Translations under genes and position numbers: made by a program
Notes under the pieces: generated by a model
What the model was told of the DNA's origin: nothing
Database searches by the model: none
The model's input: only the letters and a program-made list of their open reading frames with translations
Part shown: positions 40,265 through 57,600 of the stretch, in pieces
Layout: the number at the start of each line of letters is the position of its first letter
Numbering within the stretch: position 1 is the first letter of the stretch
DNA from: Syngnathus acus
Taxonomy: Eukaryota; Chordata; Actinopteri; Syngnathiformes; Syngnathidae
Direction of reading: 5' to 3'
DNA: 64,000 bases
Assembly (NCBI RefSeq): GCF_901709675.1
Contig: NC_051090.1
Location: forward strand, 3,898,342 to 3,962,341

Positions 40265-41084
40265 AATTCCTTGAGAAAACAGTACCATGCATAAATTATG
40301 AGACAATTTTACGCTGTCTTTTGGGGGAACCCCCCTTCCCAGCCTACACACAAATAAAATGTGCTTTAATTGCCTTCTTCTTCTTTCCTTCACCTTGAAA
40401 GCTTTTCATGTCTAAATTACTGATAAAAGACCTGAGGACGGCTGGATGCACACGCAGCATTGTTAAGTGGGAGAACCTCCGCCACACCCAAAGCACTCCC
40501 CCGGGGGGTTAACCGTGCACGGGGTTCCACCACCACCCGCCCAACAACCCAACGCTGAAACAAACTGCTGTCGCCGCCGGGCTAACGACATCATCATCGC
40601 CTTGAAACTCCACAAATGGGCAGTCCTGCTCCCAAGTGCGCGCAAAGTTGCGCCATGAGAAGCGAAAGCAAGGGATTTTTCACAGAGATTAGCATGTGGC
40701 TAGCTGGACAAGGGTGTAGCGCGCGATATATCCCACACGACATCGCAAGCACACTTCCGCGGTGCTGGCCTCCCTGGAGTGTATTCAGGTGGACTGACAA
40801 TAAAAATATCTTCTGCGCTACACGGAGATATCAAAGCACGTTCTTTTTTTCTTTTCTTTTTTACTAAAAACAAAAACAATAAAACATCATTTATTGATAA
40901 ATAAACGTCACTACGCGTTTTATACACGCTGACCACTTTGATGGCGGAGGACGCCGCACGTTAAAACAAACATACCCCCGCCCCCCCTAAAAAAATAAAT
41001 AAAGCAGCATATAACATTGAGCTGCGTTAGCGTCGAGAAAGCCAACTCGACGGCTGTGAAGTGAAACAGCAATATAATACTCAC
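32529..41084. other. First intron of ralgps2
   Basis: 8.6 kb without a supported exon on either strand. It holds A-runs near 34121-34137 and 34810-34828, C runs near 35694-35706 and 37115-37124, and a long TA/TACA array at 39986-40261. Small ORFs in the interval lack coding or splice context. Confidence 0.45.
39986..40261. repeat. Long (TA)n / TACATA array
   Basis: About 275 bases of almost pure alternating purine-pyrimidine. TA runs are interrupted at irregular spacing by TACA units, and the phrase ACATATATATACATATACAT recurs several times, so the array has a second-order period. Long Ile-Tyr ORFs seen on both strands are products of the repeat, not genes. It lies in ralgps2 intron 1. Confidence 0.97.
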
Positions 41085-41300
41085 CGGAGCACCGAAAGTC
41101 GTTATTTTCTGCGCGTGATATTCCAGCGGGTTCATGAGAGTTTTAGGGGGGTTGGTAGTGGCCGAGGGTCGACAAGAGAGCGATCGGGCGGGCGGGCGGT
41201 GCACCCTGAACAGCTGTGTTCTGTTTTGAATGAGGACCAAGAGGATGAGAGGAGAAGGGGCGGTGCTTGTGCTTTTTTTGTCTTCTTCTTCTTTGGTATC
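41085..41300 (-). other. ralgps2: Probable leader exon and promoter of ralgps2
   Basis: A CG-rich segment on the minus strand ends with the strong donor GGTGCTCCG|GTGAGTATT at 41085. The partner acceptor is CTCTCAG|GGCAGG at 32528/32529, opening the exon with the ralgps2 ATG. This would make a non-coding first exon and an 8.6-kb first intron. The upstream limit is unmarked. An ATG at 41135 opens an upstream ORF that ends before the main start. Confidence 0.55.
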
Positions 41301-41335
41301 TATGGAGAGGGAGTTCTTCTTCGGGCGTGACGTCA

Positions 41336-41890
41336 CGTGTTACGTTCTCGTCGAATAAAATAATTCAAACGTTCAAATGGCTCGCATGGGCAAGGACGAT
41401 GTTGTTGACGGCAGACCAATTTCGAGAAAATGGTTGTCATTTTTTGCAGGGTCAAATTGAATCAGGTTGCTTAACAGGATAACAAAAGCCTGCCTTTTAC
41501 TCTGACTCCATCTGGTGGTCAAAATGCTACACTGCATCTCATTCCCCATTTTCAATGTTTATAGTTATGTAACGGTATTTTAAAAAACTACTGTACACCA
41601 ATATTCACAATCGTGACTTTTTTTTCACTCAAGCAAAAATGCCTGTCTTCTTTCTGCTCAATTGTATTCTGTATAGGATAGCATTTATATTTATATTATA
41701 TTGCGTGTTTTTCTTTTACAATTAGTGAAATAAATGATGGAAATGCAAATGAAAACATTGACATCATTGCCGGAATGAAATCATTTTTCAGTCGACACAT
41801 TCTTGAATCTATTAAAAATTCACCAGATATGTTGTACGTTTTTACATTTTGAGTTGATGATGGAAACACACAAATGCATACATGGAGCTG
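41336..41890. other. Interval between the ralgps2 promoter and coa7
   Basis: About 550 bases holding the coa7 3' UTR (minus strand) and the region upstream of ralgps2. No further gene or repeat is seen, and no canonical AATAAA for coa7 was found on the minus strand, only AT-rich variants. Confidence 0.4.
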
Positions 41891-42788
41891 TCACTCCCCA
41901 AATTTGAGCTGTTTCTCCTTTTGCAAACCGTGTAGTTCCCTAGCTCGATTCTTCAGCTCCTCTGCCTTCTTCTCGTCCTTCTCGGTGCCGTCGCCCAGCT
42001 TGTACATGCGGCTGGCGTTGGCGCAGCCCCACACGTGTCCCAGCTCGCAAGCCCGTGTGGCGTACTTGAGCGCTGTCACCATGTCAGGCTTGACCCCTTC
42101 GGCGTTGCCTTCGATGTACAAGGCGCTGAGATTAAAACAAGACGGGGCGAAGCCGCCCGCACACGCCTTCTCGTAGTAGCGCCGGGCAATGTCCGTCTCG
42201 GCGGCTCCACCCTCCATGGCCCGCCCGTCGTGAGCGAGCAGACCCACGTTGTGGCAGGCGTCGATTGATTTCTTCCCACCGGCGTTGCATGCTTGCATGA
42301 AGAGAGAGTAGGCACTTTTCAGGCACTTGTTCACACCACCTGTTGGGAACATATGCCGGTCTTTATAATGTAAGGAAAAAGTAGTCATATCAAAAATACC
42401 CCTTCATACAGACATATGATGTGGCAATTTTGGATTATGAGCTGTGCATTTTCATGGATAGATAATTTGTACCTTTGCCTGTGACATGGTAAGCCCCCAG
42501 TTTGTAGCAGCTCTCTGCATGACCATTTTTGTCACAGTTGTGTTTGAGCACCTGTGCAGCAGCCTCGTAGTTCGCCTTCACTCCTTCCATGTAATCTGCT
42601 AACCTCTGGCACCCTGATAATGACTTTGAGTGAAAATTACATATATTGTGCATACAACCGTTGTATCGAGATATCTTTTTACCTTCGGGATCGTTCTCCT
42701 TGTGGCACTGGTAGCTGTACTCCACGCCTAAATTATCCAGAAATTCCTCCACTTCTTTTTCATCTTCAAAGTTAACGAGTCCAGCCAT
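41891..42788 (-). CDS. coa7: Cytochrome c oxidase assembly factor 7 (Sel1-repeat protein)
   Basis: Mitochondrial intermembrane-space protein needed for respiratory complex assembly, mainly complex IV. Three exons: 42683-42788, 42473-42613, 41891-42339; 231 residues, exactly the human length. It begins [17 protein letters not shown] and is built of Sel1-like alpha-helical repeats such as [46 protein letters not shown] and [16 protein letters not shown]. Eleven cysteines, most in paired positions within the repeats, suit disulfide-linked helices imported by the oxidative relay. The upstream GTG extension to 42848 is not supported because it lacks an ATG and the family starts at MAG. It lies immediately upstream of ralgps2 on the same strand; in human its neighbours are ZYG11B and ECHDC2, also next to it here. 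Confidence 0.96.
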
Positions 42789-43962
42789 TCTGATAGCCAA
42801 TTTGTATTTTCGATTTCCAGTGATCAAATGAACTCGCAACTCGTCCACTTGCTCGTTATGACCTTGCTGCCTTACACATGGCCAGACGCTTAACGATATC
42901 TTCCGTACCGGGACATATTATGTTGGCATAAATTAACTACAATAGAGTAAAACCACAAAAATAATTACCCGTATCAAGGCAAAAAAAGCGAAAATGAAAC
43001 TATGCAGCTTAGCATGTGCATTCGAGTCGGAATTCTTTAGCCCCGCCTCTCCATTTACTACTTCCTGTTTTATTTAACAGTCCTTCGTCGCTTTCCGTAG
43101 CGCTAGTTATGATTTTAAAAGTAACATAACATTTATAAAGACGCATAGTCTTTTGTATAACGTTTTCTTTATTTAGAGGAGTGAGCAAGGTTCATTGTTT
43201 AAACACTGCATTTGTAGTAATAACCAACATATACAGCTTTGTTCAACAAAAAAAGTACAAAAAGAAGCCGAGTCCACCACCTTGGTTGCAGTCTCTGGTT
43301 TTGTCTTCCTAGCCTTCTGTAAACCCGTTGCTTATTCCTTGAGTGAAAATGAATCATTGAAAGTTTTGTATATATTTGTTTCAGTAGTTTACAAATAACA
43401 TTTTATGTAGGTTTGGATGCAATGTAAAATGACCCACCTCCTCGTTTGTTACCAGGCACTCTGTTTGTGTGTATTTTTTTATGACAAGGAAAATAAACGT
43501 CATTTATGACCAAACACTTTGTGACATATTGCGGAATTCATAATATTAAATTCTTTTGTCACAAGGGTTTTGGGTAAAGTACCCTCACCGCTTTCCGTAG
43601 AGCCGCCTTCTCGCTGCTCAATCTACTTCCGGAGTTGTGACCTTTTGTTTACGGGTTGTCACGTCAAAAATAGACCCGCCTATTATTTCGCTTGAACCCA
43701 TTCCTACGGGCCGAGACGATTTTGTTGACATAACATTCAAAGTATAAACAAACCGACAAAATCATGATTTGCAACAAATTGGATAATCGTCGACGCCGTG
43801 CTTCGGAGAGGGAACGGAGGCGACAACAAGTGAGCTAGCTAGTTAGCCTAGTTAGCTTTCCCAGCCGTCCCCTCAGCAGCTGGCCCGGCGTTCGGATCGG
43901 CATTGTTGGAGCCACTCCACAACATTCCCCCCTGCCGAATAAACTAGATTAATCCCACAACA
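42789..43962. other. Divergent region between coa7 and zyg11
   Basis: The two genes point away from each other with about 1.2 kb between their starts. The zyg11 end (43600-43960) is moderately CG-rich; the middle (43080-43560) is AT-rich. No TATA box or further exon is recognised, and the small ORF at 43195-43398 has no family resemblance. Confidence 0.4.
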
Positions 43963-47934
<3,972 letters not shown>

Positions 47935-48580
47935 AATCAACCAGGGTAAAATAAATATCTTTTTCTTTAAAGGGAATTTGACAGCGTCTAATTCTTTTTC
48001 TCTTTCAGATATTCAACCCCGCAAGCTCGAGTGAGTCTTATGTCAAATTGAATGGACAGAGAATATGCAGCTGTTTGCACACAAACCTTCTTTATGTTAC
48101 ATACGAATGTTACAAATACGACAAAGTCGACAGGATTTTTGAGCCGGAGCATGCCGCAATGATACTTAAGGTGCTGTAAAATGAGAACACAAAGAATATG
48201 GAGAAAAAAAAAAAGTAAGCTACACAGAATGATGTGCTTTAGTAAATGACTTTTTTCTCGTATTATGATTTTATCCTTGTAAGATATTTATCATGATGAG
48301 CACGTTTGTTAGCTTCAATGCGGTAATGGAATGTGTATTCGCTTGTTGCATCACATTTATTGTATACTATTAATTATTTTGTTCCTTATTATTTGAGTCA
48401 TTGTAATAAAAAATAAGTGCAAGTATTTGGTTATAATTAGTCATGATTTCTAATTAGCAAATGAACATTTTACTGTTTAATTTTAGCTGACTACATGACA
48501 TTTTTTCCTGAATGAGTTAGTGTTGCTAGCGCAAAGGGGGAAAAAAAATGAGTGATTCACCCCGCCCAAATAAAAACAGC
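47935..48580. other. Convergent 3' ends of zyg11 and echdc2
   Basis: Only 646 bases separate the two stop codons. On the plus strand AATAAA hexamers occur at the zyg11 stop (47930-47935), shortly after it (about 47950) and near 48404. On the minus strand an AATAAA for echdc2 lies at 48356-48361. If the outer signals are used, the two 3' UTRs overlap in antisense. No other feature is seen. Confidence 0.55.
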
Positions 48581-51151
<2,571 letters not shown>

Positions 51152-51600
51152 GCTCGCTTTTGTGGAGGATGACGCACATCCGTAGAGGTGCAGGAAGTTT
51201 CTTCCTCATTGGCAAGAAAGTGAGTTGTCATTTGACTGACATTTTGAGTGTTCTTTGAACGCATCTTTACGGCTGTTCGCGAAGAGCGTAAACTGCAGCG
51301 CGTGGTGTTCACGTTTAACTTTTTGGCTCGGACATTAGGCATTTAATTCCCCATATTTCATTAAAATAATGTATCGCAGGAAATGCTTAATGTTTTCATT
51401 TGTTTGTTTGTTTTTACGACTAGGGGCTTGAATGAGTTCGTACGCATTCTTTTTTATAAAAAAAATATTTTGTTAACGCTTGCTTTTCACAAATAAATAA
51501 CGCAATTAAAATACATTTGTAGAGCGATGTTTCCTTCTTTGTCCTCGTTTTCATTTAGTTGATATTTCACATTGACTTTCAACACAGTTTACTAAAAGCA

Positions 51601-51660
51601 CAGGTGTCCAACCCGAGGCCGGGGGGCCAGATCTGGCCTGCCATAGAAAATCATGCTTCT
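51601..51660. mobile_element. Interspersed repeat fragment related to 19811-19900
   Basis: Reads CAGGTGTCCAACCCGAGGCC then GGGGGGCCAGATCTGGCCTG, the same wording as the copy in the ralgps2 intron. Probably the end of a non-autonomous hAT-like DNA transposon. No ORF. Confidence 0.5.
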
Positions 51661-52489
51661 TGTTAAAATCTGTACCAAATTGGCAATGATGAATAATGAT
51701 GGCAGACCTTTAGTAAGCCATTTTGAAAATGCTGGCTGAATGGATATTGCATTCAAAGACACACACACACACATTAAGGTTTTCCAGCAAGCTGCCATGA
51801 CTACTTTGACCATGCATTATTGAGCAGGTCTTTAGAGGTTATGCAATTACAGCCAGACGGTGATATGAATGACTGAGCTGAGTGTGTGTGTGTGTGTGTG
51901 TGCAGACATGAGGTGTAATATCAAGACGTAAAAGAATCGGACCGATGCCCTCGTTTGTCTGAGGCTTCTGTTGCAGTCTGGCGAAACGCTACCCGACGGA
52001 TTGCCAAGAATCTGGTTCCGTGGGGGCAACAGGTCGCCTCCTTTGCCCTTCTGGTGCGTGTGTGCACGCAATGAGACGGAAAACTGGAGGTCGGCGATGC
52101 TCGCCCCAGGATCGCCGAAGTGTGTGAGACACAACATGAGCCTGACGGACAGTGAGTGACACCGAGGCTCTGCGGTCAAGGACACAGACACGGACATCAG
52201 ACTCGTGACCTGCCTGGTGAACAGCGATCGTTTTATAATACCAACCTGCAGCCCAAATGCTGGAGGACAAAGTTATTTTATGTCGCATGCTTCACTGGCT
52301 CCTGCTCGAGAAGCTCCTGGAACGATAAGTAGTGTCCTTTTTAGAGCACAACCAGCCTGGGCCCTCCACTAAATCTCCACTTTGTTTACCTCAAACAAGT
52401 CTCTAACAAAAATCTATAGCTGCTCCAAAATTGCTACTGTCCGAGTATTGACTAGAAGAGATGGAAGGTATAACAAAAGGACCAGCAAA

Positions 52490-52689
52490 GTCACACGACT
52501 CACCAGTTTTCTGAAGTTGAGCTGTGATTGGTTGCGACCAGACTGTGATGTCATTTTCAGTCGTGAACAAAATGGCTGCCCCCTGAGATGGATAAAAACA
52601 GGATAAATATTGTGCAATTAAGCGTAATATTAATCAGAATGTCGTGACTAGTGGGGACTAGAAAATTTAAGGGTGGACTTCCCCTTTAA
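52490..52689. repeat. Dispersed repeat, copy 2 of the family at 29917-30240
   Basis: Ends GACTTCCCCTTTAA, the reverse complement of the start of copy 1, and contains GTCATTTTCAG, AAAATGGCTGCCCCCTGAGA with GATGGAT, and GTAATATTAATC. It lies mainly inverted relative to copy 1. No ORF. Confidence 0.6.
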
Positions 52690-54221
52690 GACAAGGAGAG
52701 AGTCGTCCAACAAAGTGTCAAACAGTGCCAGGTGTCACATTACTTTTGCCCACACAGATAAGGTCAATTAAGTTACCTCCTGAATTGGATAATGAGCCAA
52801 CTTTAGACCGAGTAAACAACCACAAGCGCACCCGCGGCTGGAAATCTAATGATGGTAACTGAGGGACGATCTTGCCCTTCGCTTCAATGATATTACCTGT
52901 GCAGTGATGGAAGTGGATGTGGTCTGAGAGAACATCGTTACAGCCACGGGAAGGAGGAGTAACCTCCAAGCACATATAAAAAAGATGGAAAAAGTCAGAA
53001 TGCATGTGATGATATATATTATGGGAAAATACTTCTAATAACAATGAAAGTACAAATCGAAAATCCACAATTAAAAAGACGATTACTAGTCATTTGGTCC
53101 TGCTTTCTAAGCATTTTTTATTTTGCCTTGAAGGGTCTGACAGAGGTGACCACCCGTTCCCGTCATTTTAGCTAATGAAGCCAACTAATTCTGATGAATG
53201 GCTGCAGCCGTTACAAAATTACCAGGGTGGGAAAGTGTTGGCCGCACATTTTTATTTTCATGGGTTCGTTCACACACAAGTGAGTTTAATGTCACTATAA
53301 ATACTCATTTTCGCTTTTGGGATGGGGGGGTGGCACATCATGAAAAGCTGTGGAGATTAAAGAGTTGTTTTTATTTCTACTTTGATACTAAACATGAGTC
53401 ATGAAAAATACAATTGTTTATAAATAGCCAATGAGCCACATGCTGCTTCACCGTTACCGTATAATCATTTCCAATGGTGAAACATTGAACATGGAAAATA
53501 TTTAAATAAGCAATCAACATCCAACTGAGCCCAATGTTCCACTGACTCCCGCAATTAAATTTAATGAATAAAACCGGCGGCTGCAGTTCGACGTGAATAT
53601 GCATAATGAAGTCAACACGCCGCAGGGAAGGGGGGGGGGGACAGAAGGGGGGAGGAATTAGCCAGTGGAGCATATGAGACAAAGTCTGTTATATCTGTGT
53701 TTGTTATTCAGACGGGCGCTGCTGCCGCCGCCGCCCTTTTGTGGCCCGGTGATGTTTGAGACAGAAAAATCTGAGTGAAAATCATACAGTCATGGAAATG
53801 TGAAATAGGAACAGACTTGAGCCAGGAAAACACATACACTAATTAAGAGATTAATTAGTTTTCCACAATGGTGATCCAATTGTAAAATAATTGAGCATTG
53901 ATAACCACTAAGAACAAAAGTGTTGCTGCCGAAGTCCTGATTAAAAAAAAAAAAAAAAGAGAAGATGGTCACTATTTTAAGTTCAACTACATGTGAGCAT
54001 TTGGGTGTGAGTTGTGGCCTACAGCAGCTCCCTCTTCTATTGATTCTCAGTTTATATTTTGTGTGTTTGATTCTTTGTGTTGTTCAATAAACGGCCAAAA
54101 GCATTATTACGACTGTGTGTGTGTGTGAGAATGAGAGAGAGTCATGTTTCATTTGAGTTTAGACGGTCTCGTGCACTCCAGAATACCTGATTACGTCAGC
54201 CCACAATTATCCCTTCTCTCA

Positions 54222-54246
54222 AACACACACACACACACACACACAC
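54222..54246. repeat. (CA)n microsatellite
   Basis: About twelve CA units about 415 bases upstream of the lrrc52 ATG, near its probable promoter; a GT run lies at 54113-54128. Confidence 0.85.
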
Positions 54247-54663
54247 TGGTGGTCACGTGACTAGGCGCTCAGTGAGGCAGCTCGGCGCTCAGGAGCATCA
54301 GTAGTGCAGCAAGCCAAGCAGTGGGAAGGACACGTCGCGCAGCTTCCGACCTCCTCCGGAGAAGAAGTGCCGCTCAGCAGGAGGGAAAAATACAGCTCAA
54401 CTCGGACTGGAGGAGTACGCGCAGGTCAACCCTTTGGCTCGGGAAGTGGCGGCTCCGTCATGCACTCGGCGGGGGACAACTTGCACACCGGCATGAGTCA
54501 CCACATGGGTGATTCAGTAGCTCGGTGGGGCCGCTAAGCTCGCCCATCCGGGTGTCGCCCGTCCGGGACTAAGTAACCAAGAGAGGCTGGATCCCGAGAG
54601 GCTGTCCAGGATGAGGAGCGGCGGCGTCCCCGCTCCGTGACGCTCCGGGGTCCGACCCCCGTC

Positions 54664-57600
54664 ATGCGTGTCCCCCGTCAGCCCGGCGCCCAGTCCCTGC
54701 GGCTACTGTCCCTCTTGGTCTTCGTGATGGGGGCGGCCCCGTCGCCGGCGCTCACGGCAGGCTGCCCCGACAGGTGGGTGAAAAATTTCAATTTTGCAAA
54801 ATCCTGGTTTAGTCACATTTCTGATGGCATGTGTCCAACTTTGAAACTTTTTCTGTAGGTGCGTGTGCGACGACCAGTTAGTAGTCCAGTGCGCCGGGCG
54901 GGAGCTGACCCGGTTTCCCGACGATCTTCCCCTGGCCACCCGGCAGCTCATCATCTCCAACAACCGCATCGGGGACCTGCCGGCGTTGCAGCTCAACTAC
55001 CTGTCCGACCTGGTCTACCTGGACTGCAGCAACAACTCCCTGACGGAGATCTCAGAGTCCACCTTTGGCAACCTCCGCAAGCTAGCCTACCTGGACCTGT
55101 CCTTCAACATCCTGCTGCAGATCGACGAGCGGACTTTCGGACCCTTGGCGTCCCTGGTCATGCTGCGGCTGACGGACAACCCGGGTCTCGGAGAAATCCA
55201 CGCCGACGCCTTTGCCGAGAACGTGGCCCTGCAGGTCCTGGACGTGAGCCGGAACAACCTGAGCGCCTTCAACATCAGCTGTCTGATCGGACTGCCGGCC
55301 CTCAGGTCTCTGGGACTCAGCGGGAACCCGTGGAGGTGCGACTGCGACACAGAGGACCTCTGCCTTTGGGTCCAGATCGAGAGCTTTAAGTTCCAAGGTG
55401 AGGACACTTACTCCAACGTGTGGCCTTCAAGACGATATGGGACATTATTGGTGGAAAAAGTCAGTTAAGGTGTTTTTTATGACCTTTCCCCTGATGAGGT
55501 CATTGTGGAGCATCTCCTATTGGCGTGAATATTCATTTGAGGGAAAAGCTTCCGTGTAGCGTCTCCATTCTATTTATTCCTCCCGCGCCTGCAGCGTTAC
55601 ACCCTCTCTCTCGCAGTTGCTCTCGCTAATTGTCAGCGAACGGTCGAGCGACCTGACGCGTTGATTCGGACAAGCGCTCCGCATCCAGACGTGCGCAAAG
55701 TCAGTCACTTTTTCAGGGATGTTAGTTCCAGCTTCTGAGGGAAGACGTGGTGGTGTGACAGAATAAACCACGTGGAGCAAAAGAGGGTCAGTACGAGGCC
55801 GCCACTCAAATTCATTAAAAAGAATTGCCGTACAGGCGCAGCATATATTATTTAGCACCTTGCACGCATATCCAATTCAGCTGGCCTACTTGTGCAGCAG
55901 AGCCAAAACTCAAGATATGGACAAAAGTAATGGGAGATGTTTGGAGATGGAACTCTCCCATGTGAAAGTTACACTCACATATAATCTTTGTTTTTGTTGC
56001 ATTCTCAATTGTTCACAATTTTGTCTGATCAAATATAAAGTCAAAAATGACTTTTAAAAAAACTCAAACTGGCTACTTTAGAACGCAACAACAAAAAGAA
56101 AATTCAAAAATATGATATAAGTTGGAATATACATTTTGCTGCATGTTTTGGCATAATTTATTGAAATCATTTAAATTTGATTTAAATAAAAATATATAAA
56201 TGATTCATATTTAAAACAATATCTTTAACCCGACCTTTTTTATTTTTTATTTGTTGAGTTCTTCAAACTTTGAAAGGGATCTGACCTGCAGCATAACCCG
56301 AGAATCTCACTACATTTGTCCAAGTAGTCGTCAAGAGCGAAACGGGAAGGTGGTTGAGCGAAATAGAGTGAAGAGGGGCTGAAGGGAAATAAATGAAAAG
56401 AAAATAAAAAAAGATAAGCGATAACAGCTTTTTGCTGTGAGCCGACCTTCGCTGTGGCTCTACACTTATCCTCTGCCAGAAGATGAAGAGCTGCTGTAGA
56501 GGAACTGAAAAAGGAGGACGACGGCATTCTGACTAACGTTCAAGAATGAGAGCGAAGGCGTGAATGTGGAAAAGGTCAACTATTCTTAGGCGCCGCGATG
56601 ATTGCGTTTAAGCTCCTTGATAGCATCAGCGCACATTTCAAACCCTCCAGCTTTAGATAATCACTTGATTGTGTTGGGGGGTGCATAAAAAGCCTCAGAA
56701 GTCAAACAAAAAGTTCAAAACATCACTTTTCTTACTTTCGTTAGCAGTTCAGCCTTGATGGAAGTTTGCTGATTTTGCTGCTTGTCCTAATGAGGGTCAT
56801 TGATGAGCTGGCTCCAATCCAAGTATCTCAAACTGACAATGCAAGAAAATGCACAAACATTGATTAGGATTCAGTTTCAGAAGCTAATATTCAATATAAA
56901 ATTGCCAACTAAGGTTAGAGCTAATATTGTAATTAACATTGTAAGGTAACATCAAAGCTAACATTGGAAGCTAATATAAAGTAGTTAACAGTAGCGGGCA
57001 ACAATACAGCAAACATTGGACACTAACATAAGAAGTTACCGTATTTTCCGGACTATAAGGCGCTAACCCATTTTAAAACTTTGTCCTTATATAAGGCGCA
57101 CAGGACTATAAGGCGCACCATTAATGCATCATGTCAGATTTTTAATCCAAATCAAATCATTCTCCATTTTATCTTTTTCATTTCAACTTCAGACGCAACA
57201 AATTACTTTATAATCACAAAATGCTGATCCATAGTTTTTTTGATTAATGATTCATAGTCTTCAGCGGGCCACTTATGATTTATTTTATGACACAATGCTT
57301 CGGGCCAGTTTAAATTTAGGAATTTGGTCCATATATAAGGCGCACTGGACGATAAGGCGCACTGTAGGCTTTTGAGAAAATTGTAGGTGCGCCTTATAGT
57401 CCGGAAAATACGGTATATTGAAAGCTAATGGCGAATGCTAACATTCAAGCAAAAATTGGAAACTGAGGTTTGAGCTAATCGTGTAGCTAACATTAAAGGT
57501 AATTGGTGAGTAACGTCACAATTAACATTGGTGGCTAACGTTGAAAGCTAGCGTGTATTTACCTCTAAAAAACATAAGCCTGAGTACTTTTGCCACCTCT

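Larger units (their letters stand above)
51152..54663. other. Intergenic between echdc2 and the lrrc52-like gene
   Basis: The two genes are divergent. The interval holds the echdc2 promoter at its left end, a repeat fragment at 51601-51660, a (TG)n at 51885-51902, a dispersed repeat at 52490-52689, (GT)n at 54113-54128 and (CA)n at 54222-54246. The last 400 bases are CG-rich and form the probable promoter and leader of the lrrc52-like gene, with several upstream ATGs. No additional coding exon is supported. Confidence 0.45.

Noticed and set aside
39929-40393. Long ORFs on both strands rich in Ile-Tyr repeats
   Set aside because: They are translations of the TA/TACA array, with no start context, splice sites or conserved domain.
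41061-41330. Plus-strand ORF over the ralgps2 promoter
   Set aside because: No family resemblance; the region is better explained as the leader exon of ralgps2 on the minus strand.
54304-54537. 77-codon ORF upstream of lrrc52
   Set aside because: It begins at a non-ATG-type start and lies in the probable leader; only its internal ATG part is discussed as an upstream ORF.
54859-55389. 176-codon ORF overlapping the main lrrc52 exon in another frame
   Set aside because: Arg/Pro/Gly-rich shadow of a CG-rich LRR exon; the true frame carries clear LRR and cap cysteines.
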